From: Candidatus Rifleibacteriota bacterium
GTDB taxonomy: Bacteria; Muiribacteriota; Ozemobacteria; Ozemobacterales; Ozemobacteraceae
Assembly: GCA_015233155.1 (NCBI GenBank)
Contig: JADFYG010000053.1
Coordinates: 1 to 43,999 of the forward strand
Reading direction: 5' to 3'
DNA length: 43,999 bases
Shown: positions 39,842 to 43,999 of the stretch, in pieces
How positions within the stretch are numbered: position 1 is the first letter of the stretch
Layout of the letters: each line of letters begins with the position of its first letter
Made by a program: the position numbers and the translations under genes
Notes under the pieces: generated by a model
The model's database searches: none
Told to the model about the DNA's origin: nothing
What the model saw: only the letters and a program-made list of their open reading frames with translations

Positions 39842-41035
39842 ATGTATATTGCACTGAAGAACCTTAATGAAGTTGATCTTTCATTACTGAAGTCATATTT
39901 AATCCCGAGAATGCTCGAAAAGGGAGATATTGTCTACTGTGAGAGTGACCCGGCTATCGCTATGTATTTCATCGAGTCGGGTGCTCTTAAAACACTTCAC
40001 CGGACGACAGCATCAGGAAGCGACGATCAGATAGTCAGCATAATCCGCCCCGGTGGATTCTCGGGCGAGGAAGCTCTGCTCGCGGAAAACCCGCGTTATC
40101 AGATAACGACTATCGCCCTTGAGAAATCTGTCCTTCTTGAGCTTTCACGTGCGTCTCTTCAAGACCTCATGAGCAAGTCGATGTCAACCGGAACGAAAGT
40201 TCTGCTCGGCATCAGCCGCAATTATCGCGAAGCCATGGTAACCCCGGAGCAAACAGCGAAACTTTTCGTGTTCTATTCTCCGAAGGATGGCGTCGGACGC
40301 ACAACACTCGCAGTGAACGTAGCCGCACAACTTGCCGTCTCCACGGGAAAACGCGTATTGTTCATTGATGCCGATTTCCAGTTTGGCAATGCCGCTCTGC
40401 TTCTCCATGTGAGTCCGGCTCTCAATATTGCCCGCCTCATACAGGTAGAGGCTAATCTCACTTTCGACCGCATAAAGCTTTTCATGGTGCGAAGCTCCGG
40501 GCTGGACACCCTTTTATGCCCTGACCTCCCCCAGGAGGCAGAGTTGGTGACGCGGGAAAGCGTTGCCCAGATACTTCACGAATGTTCCCGGCAATATGAC
40601 TTTATTGTCCTCGATGCGAAAAGCAATATCGACGATCAGACACTCCTTTTCTGGGACCGCGCTGATCGCATTATTCTGGTCGGCACCCCAAGCCTCGGGA
40701 ATCTGCAACGCCTGCATCGTTTATTTAAACTTTATTCGCGCCTGGACTATTCTCACGAAAGGTTTCAGTTCGTGCTGAACCGTTTTCGACCTACCGATAC
40801 TGAATTCCTGACAGAATTTCAAAAACTTGCAAAAGGGCGCGCCCTCACTATAGACGATGATCCGGCGGTTACATGTGAGGCCGAAATCAATGGGTCCCCC
40901 TTTGCATTGTCGCAGGCGACGAAGAATATTCATCTCGATCTCCAGGCTCTTGTCCGGGAACTACTCGGCAATGTCCAGCCAAAACAGAAGCAGGGAGGCA
41001 TCTTCAGCCGCATCAAAAGTCTGTTTGCCGGCTGA
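39842..41035 (+). CDS. Cyclic-nucleotide-binding domain fused to CpaE/MinD-like ATPase
   Basis: A 397-residue protein. Residues about 5-125 form a cNMP-binding beta-roll (KGDIVYCESDPAIAMYFIESG, GGFSGEEALLAENPRYQI); the usual phosphate-cassette Arg/Ala residues are only partly kept. Residues about 140-375 are a deviant Walker P-loop ATPase: SPKDGVGRTT at 146-155, with the second lysine replaced by arginine as in several CpaE/TadZ proteins, then VLFIDADFQFGNAA and YDFIVLDAK. The basic C-terminus (IFSRIKSLFAG) could be amphipathic and bind membrane. CpaE-type proteins place pilus or other polar machines. No receiver domain is present; the cNMP domain takes its place. mnmG follows after 15 bases. 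Confidence 0.85.
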   Translation: MYIALKNLNEVDLSLLKSYLIPRMLEKGDIVYCESDPAIAMYFIESGALKTLHRTTASGSDDQIVSIIRPGGFSGEEALLAENPRYQITTIALEKSVLLELSRASLQDLMSKSMSTGTKVLLGISRNYREAMVTPEQTAKLFVFYSPKDGVGRTTLAVNVAAQLAVSTGKRVLFIDADFQFGNAALLLHVSPALNIARLIQVEANLTFDRIKLFMVRSSGLDTLLCPDLPQEAELVTRESVAQILHECSRQYDFIVLDAKSNIDDQTLLFWDRADRIILVGTPSLGNLQRLHRLFKLYSRLDYSHERFQFVLNRFRPTDTEFLTEFQKLAKGRALTIDDDPAVTCEAEINGSPFALSQATKNIHLDLQALVRELLGNVQPKQKQGGIFSRIKSLFAG

Positions 41036-41050
41036 TCCTGCGATAACAAA

Positions 41051-42931
41051 ATGAATCCTTCCACGGCATACTACGTAATCGTCGTCGGCGGTGGTCATGC
41101 CGGATGCGAAGCAGCTCTTGCGTCCGCACGACTTGGCATTTCAACGTTGTTACTTACCATGGACCTTTCAACTATTGCATTGATGCCCTGTAATCCATCA
41201 ATCGGAGGACCCGGCAAGGGCCATCTGGTAAGAGAAATTGGGGCACTCGGCGGTGAGATGGCCCGTGCAATCGACGAGACAGCCCTTCAGATCAAATGGT
41301 TGAATACATCGAAAGGTCCGGCTGTTCAGGCGCGTCGGGCGCAGGCCGACAAAGGACGCTATCGCCATCGCCTCTTCGAAGCCTTGTTCGCGACGCCCAA
41401 TCTTACCGTGCGACAGGGGCATGTAACCGAACTCCTTGCAGGGAATGATCGAGTGCGTGGCGTCAGGCTTGAAACCGGCGTTGAGTTCGAATGCGAACGC
41501 GTCATTATCGCAACCGGTACTTATCTCGAAGGGCGAATCATCGTCGGCCGGAATTCCCGCCCCGGAGGTCCGCACAACACGCGTGCCGCGATCGGGCTTT
41601 CCGACTCCCTTCGCGCTCACGGAATACCTCTGCGACGTCTCCAGACCGCCACACCGCCCAGAATCAACAGAAAAGCTCTTGATCTCGCGCAATTACGTGA
41701 GCTTCCCGGAGACCCTGAAGCAGGAGGCTTCCTGTGGGAAAATCGTTCACGTCGTATGGAGAATCAGACGAGCTGTCTTCTCACCTTCACCACTGAAGCT
41801 ACTATTGAAGCAGTGCGAGCGCATCTGAAGGATAGCCCGCTTGTTCTCGAGAACATCACCAATGTGGGTCCGAAGCATTGTCCTTCGATCGATCGCAAGG
41901 TATTGAAATTTCCGCATCAGACCCGGCACCAGATCTTCATTGAGCCGGAAGGCGCCGACACACCGGAGATGTATCTCCAGGGGCTTACGACAAGCATGCC
42001 CCCTGAAGCACAGCGGGCCATTCTGCGCACTGTGCCGGGTCTGGAACATGTCGAAATTATGCGTTATGGCTATGCCATCGAGTATGATGCGCTGGCTCCG
42101 CTTTCCATCCACAAAACCATGGCGTCAAGATACCTCAACGGCTTATACACAGCCGGACAGATCAACGGCACATCCGGATATGAGGAAGCTGCCGCGCAGG
42201 GTTTGATTGCAGGCATAAACGCAGCGTTATCGGTAATGGGGCGCCCACCCTGTCTTCCGTCACGCACTCAGGGTTATATAGGTGTGCTGATAGACGATTT
42301 ATCAGGCTGGGATCACCCGGAACCATACCGCATAACCCCTGCTCATGCCGAGTTTCGTTTGAATCTTCGCGAAGAAACCGCCGAAGCCCGCCTTTCCGAA
42401 CTGGGATTTGCGTGTGGTCTCGTGTCGCCGGAACGCCGAACTGCAATTGCCGCATGGCTGGGACGCATTAACGCAGAAGAGAAAAGGTTAATTAACAGAT
42501 CGGTTTCGCCTACCCCGGCACTTCGTGAACGACTGTCCGCGGGTGGTACGGGTGATCTGAAAAAACAGGTCAATGCTTTCGAGATTCTGCAGCGCCCGGG
42601 TATTCAATATGGCGATCTCAGGGAGCTGCTGGGCGATGGCTTTATACCCGCACTCGACGCATCTGATGAAATCGCGTTTCTGGAAAACGAGGCTCATTAC
42701 CGGGGATACGCAAACCGTGAGCGTGAATCGATGGCGCAGACTCTCCTTCTGGAATCAGTGACGCTGCCACGAAACATCTCATCCACTCTCATTGCAACCC
42801 TTTCTCCCGGAACGATTGCTCTTGTTTCCGGAAAAAAATACGATGACCTGGCACAGCCGGCACGCAAGAATTGCATTTCCAAGGCAGATCTTGCTATCCT
42901 GTTGTCATCCTTTTCGTCGAGGCAAGGATGA
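41051..42931 (+). CDS. mnmG: tRNA uridine-5-carboxymethylaminomethyl(34) synthesis enzyme MnmG
   Basis: A 626-residue flavoprotein recognised along its length. With MnmE it adds the carboxymethylaminomethyl (or aminomethyl) group to U34 of certain tRNAs, using methylene-tetrahydrofolate and FAD. The N-terminal FAD motif is VVGGGHAGCEAALASARLG, followed by MPCNPSIGGPGKGHLVREI, CLLTFTTEAT, GPKHCPSIDRK and the C-terminal RPG-x-x-Y helix region; 626 residues is the normal size. It starts 15 bases after the CpaE-like gene. No mnmE or rsmG is next to it, unlike in many genomes. This is the best gene here for placing the organism. Confidence 0.97.
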   Translation: MNPSTAYYVIVVGGGHAGCEAALASARLGISTLLLTMDLSTIALMPCNPSIGGPGKGHLVREIGALGGEMARAIDETALQIKWLNTSKGPAVQARRAQADKGRYRHRLFEALFATPNLTVRQGHVTELLAGNDRVRGVRLETGVEFECERVIIATGTYLEGRIIVGRNSRPGGPHNTRAAIGLSDSLRAHGIPLRRLQTATPPRINRKALDLAQLRELPGDPEAGGFLWENRSRRMENQTSCLLTFTTEATIEAVRAHLKDSPLVLENITNVGPKHCPSIDRKVLKFPHQTRHQIFIEPEGADTPEMYLQGLTTSMPPEAQRAILRTVPGLEHVEIMRYGYAIEYDALAPLSIHKTMASRYLNGLYTAGQINGTSGYEEAAAQGLIAGINAALSVMGRPPCLPSRTQGYIGVLIDDLSGWDHPEPYRITPAHAEFRLNLREETAEARLSELGFACGLVSPERRTAIAAWLGRINAEEKRLINRSVSPTPALRERLSAGGTGDLKKQVNAFEILQRPGIQYGDLRELLGDGFIPALDASDEIAFLENEAHYRGYANRERESMAQTLLLESVTLPRNISSTLIATLSPGTIALVSGKKYDDLAQPARKNCISKADLAILLSSFSSRQG

Positions 42932-42934
42932 TCC

Positions 42935-43999
42935 ATGCAACCAACCAAGAAACAGCAAGACCTGATTCTGAAGAACCTTTCTTCGATATTAGCGTCTGTA
43001 AGACGCCAATCGCTCGTTCAATTGAACGAACTGCCCGTGTCAATGGTTTCGAACGAGCAGAAAATCGAGTATTTCACGAAAGCCCTTGAGGACAGCGAGG
43101 ATGACGTTCGCAAACTCGCGAATCGCTATCTCGAAAACATGGGTGCGGCTCCGAAACGTAATCTTTCTTCGCCTGCCAGGCCTCAAGCCGCTCCTGCTAC
43201 CAAGCCTGATACCTCTTCAGAACAAAACCCTTCTTTAGTATTGCCACCTGTCGGTGAATTGCCACCTCTCGGCGAATTGCCACCCATCGACGAATTGGCG
43301 ACCGATTCTCAGGTTGTTTCTCCGACAACCGTGGTCACTGGCATTACATCGTCGATGCCTCATCCAGTCAGGGACACATACGTGCGTCCAACGGGATCGG
43401 TTATCATTGAAGCTCCCCCTCTAAATGAGTTTGTTGATTCATCTATTCCATATATCGAGAATCTGAAATCGATTCCGGATCGGCTCAATCATATTCAGTT
43501 TCTTATGAAGAGTCGGCCATCCGGCTATCTGACGCATCTTACCAAACTCGCTGTAGATACGTATGAGGAGATTGCATTAACCGCCCTGCAAGCTCTTCTG
43601 ACGGCAAAAGATCCGCGGGTTCCACCGCAGGCTCTCGCAATGTTGTCGCTTCCAGGGTTATCCTCTCAGCGACGGTTTCTGATGCTGAAAATTATAATGG
43701 AAACCCGTGGCCCTATCGATATCGAGCCGCTGGAATGCGTTTTGCTCGCCGAGAAGGATGTCATTGTCAAATCCGGCCTGGTAAAGGTTTTTGCCCGGCT
43801 TGCGATGGAGAAAGGCACTCAGACTCTCATAACCTGCCTATCGGATCCTGACCCGCGTGTTCGCGCCAACACGGTCGAAGTCATTGAAGAGCAGAACATC
43901 AGATCGTGCAATACAGAGATCGGGAACCTGTTGCGCGATCCTGAAAACCGCGTGAAGGTGAACGCTGCGAAATTCCTGGTAAAGTGCGGGCATCCGGAA
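42935..43999 (+). CDS. HEAT-repeat protein, N-terminal part (runs off the window)
   Basis: An open frame of 355 codons from ATG 42935 to the right edge, starting 3 bases after mnmG. An N-terminal helical pair (residues about 5-70, with EDSEDDVRKLANRYLENMG) is HEAT-like. A proline-rich linker (about 75-160) contains three tandem LPPxxE units. Residues about 170-355 are a second series of HEAT-like helices, for instance TCLSDPDPRVRANTVEVIEE and GNLLRDPENRVKVNAAKFL. Such scaffolds bind other proteins; no enzyme motif is visible in the part seen. The tight spacing implies co-transcription with mnmG. Confidence 0.75.
   Translation, partial: MQPTKKQQDLILKNLSSILASVRRQSLVQLNELPVSMVSNEQKIEYFTKALEDSEDDVRKLANRYLENMGAAPKRNLSSPARPQAAPATKPDTSSEQNPSLVLPPVGELPPLGELPPIDELATDSQVVSPTTVVTGITSSMPHPVRDTYVRPTGSVIIEAPPLNEFVDSSIPYIENLKSIPDRLNHIQFLMKSRPSGYLTHLTKLAVDTYEEIALTALQALLTAKDPRVPPQALAMLSLPGLSSQRRFLMLKIIMETRGPIDIEPLECVLLAEKDVIVKSGLVKVFARLAMEKGTQTLITCLSDPDPRVRANTVEVIEEQNIRSCNTEIGNLLRDPENRVKVNAAKFLVKCGHPE
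43241..43294 (+). repeat. Three 18-bp tandem repeats inside the HEAT gene
   Basis: Units start at 43241, 43259 and 43277 and read TTGCCACC followed by (T/C)(G/C/A)TCG(G/A)(T/C)GAA, coding LPPVGE, LPPLGE and LPPIDE. A fourth, degenerate start (TTGGCGACC) follows. They form part of the flexible linker between helical regions. Confidence 0.8.

Noticed and set aside
1..43999. CRISPR arrays, tRNA or rRNA genes, integrases, transposases
   Set aside because: No regularly spaced direct repeats, cloverleaf-like stretches, rRNA signatures or recombinase motifs were seen on reading both strands.

Overview
The window reads as a piece of chromosome from a Gram-negative-type bacterium of roughly 50% GC, densely coded on both strands. 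Supporting signs are many signal peptides, an RND/MMPL-type exporter, a Spy/CpxP-like periplasmic protein, a serine-palmitoyltransferase-type enzyme, two multi-domain sensor kinases and a heme-motif chemoreceptor. The mix (HDOD, HEAT, SH3b, zinc-ribbon and beta-propeller proteins, B12 radical SAM enzymes, many PAS domains) would fit an anaerobe or facultative anaerobe from a deeply branching or uncultured phylum. No rRNA or marker gene allows a firm placement; mnmG (41051-42931) is the best gene for phylogeny. No tRNA, rRNA, CRISPR array, phage gene or transposase was found.

Layout. 1-3454 (+): end of a HAD-type hydrolase, a P-loop nucleotide-kinase-like gene, an alpha-oxoamine synthase (SPT/KBL/BioF type) and a lipid (diacylglycerol-type) kinase. 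3635-11418 (+): a PAS/HisKA_2 histidine kinase, a 1326-residue hybrid kinase (REC-PAS-HisKA-HATPase-REC-REC-HPt) and a B12-binding radical SAM enzyme. 11465-14587 (+): three exported proteins, one with three SH3b domains and an NlpC/P60-like C-terminus, then two beta-propeller-like proteins. 14864-18076 (+): HDOD protein and an exported FAD oxidoreductase whose signal peptide seems broken by a homopolymer frameshift. 18173-21267 (-): an unusual VanX-type dipeptidase / L,D-transpeptidase fusion, an exported zinc-ribbon protein, a Spy-like protein. 21682-22362 (+): a J-domain-like membrane protein with a DUF1566-like tail. 22363-25273 (-): a coupled operon of ThiL-like kinase, SDR and NAD-epimerase. 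25855-27243 (+): chemoreceptor with a CxxCH motif. 27401-31489 (-): MMPL exporter, a strongly expressed-looking secreted unknown protein and a putative lipoprotein. 31626-38342 (-): three overlapping genes, B12-type radical SAM -> PEP-synthase/rifampicin-phosphotransferase-like enzyme -> class III aminotransferase fused to a long-chain acyl-ACP reductase (AAR). 38513-39067 (-): flavodoxin-like FMN reductase. 39481-43999 (+): STAS protein, cNMP-binding/CpaE-like fusion, mnmG, HEAT-repeat protein running off the end.

How the genes may work together. The most striking unit is 31626-38342. Its last gene keeps the PLP lysine of class III aminotransferases and, in the fused C-terminal half, the cysteine and NADPH-binding region of cyanobacterial-type acyl-ACP reductase. 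The simplest prediction is acyl-thioester -> aldehyde -> amine by one polypeptide, within a pathway that also uses a radical SAM step and an ATP-dependent phosphotransfer. Together with the alpha-oxoamine synthase plus lipid kinase, the ThiL-like/SDR/epimerase operon and the MMPL exporter, the window has a lipid-biosynthesis flavour. A single joint pathway is inference only.

Intergenic space holds two dispersed palindromic repeat families (one with two copies, one with four or five), several hairpin terminators, and one near-consensus sigma70 promoter.
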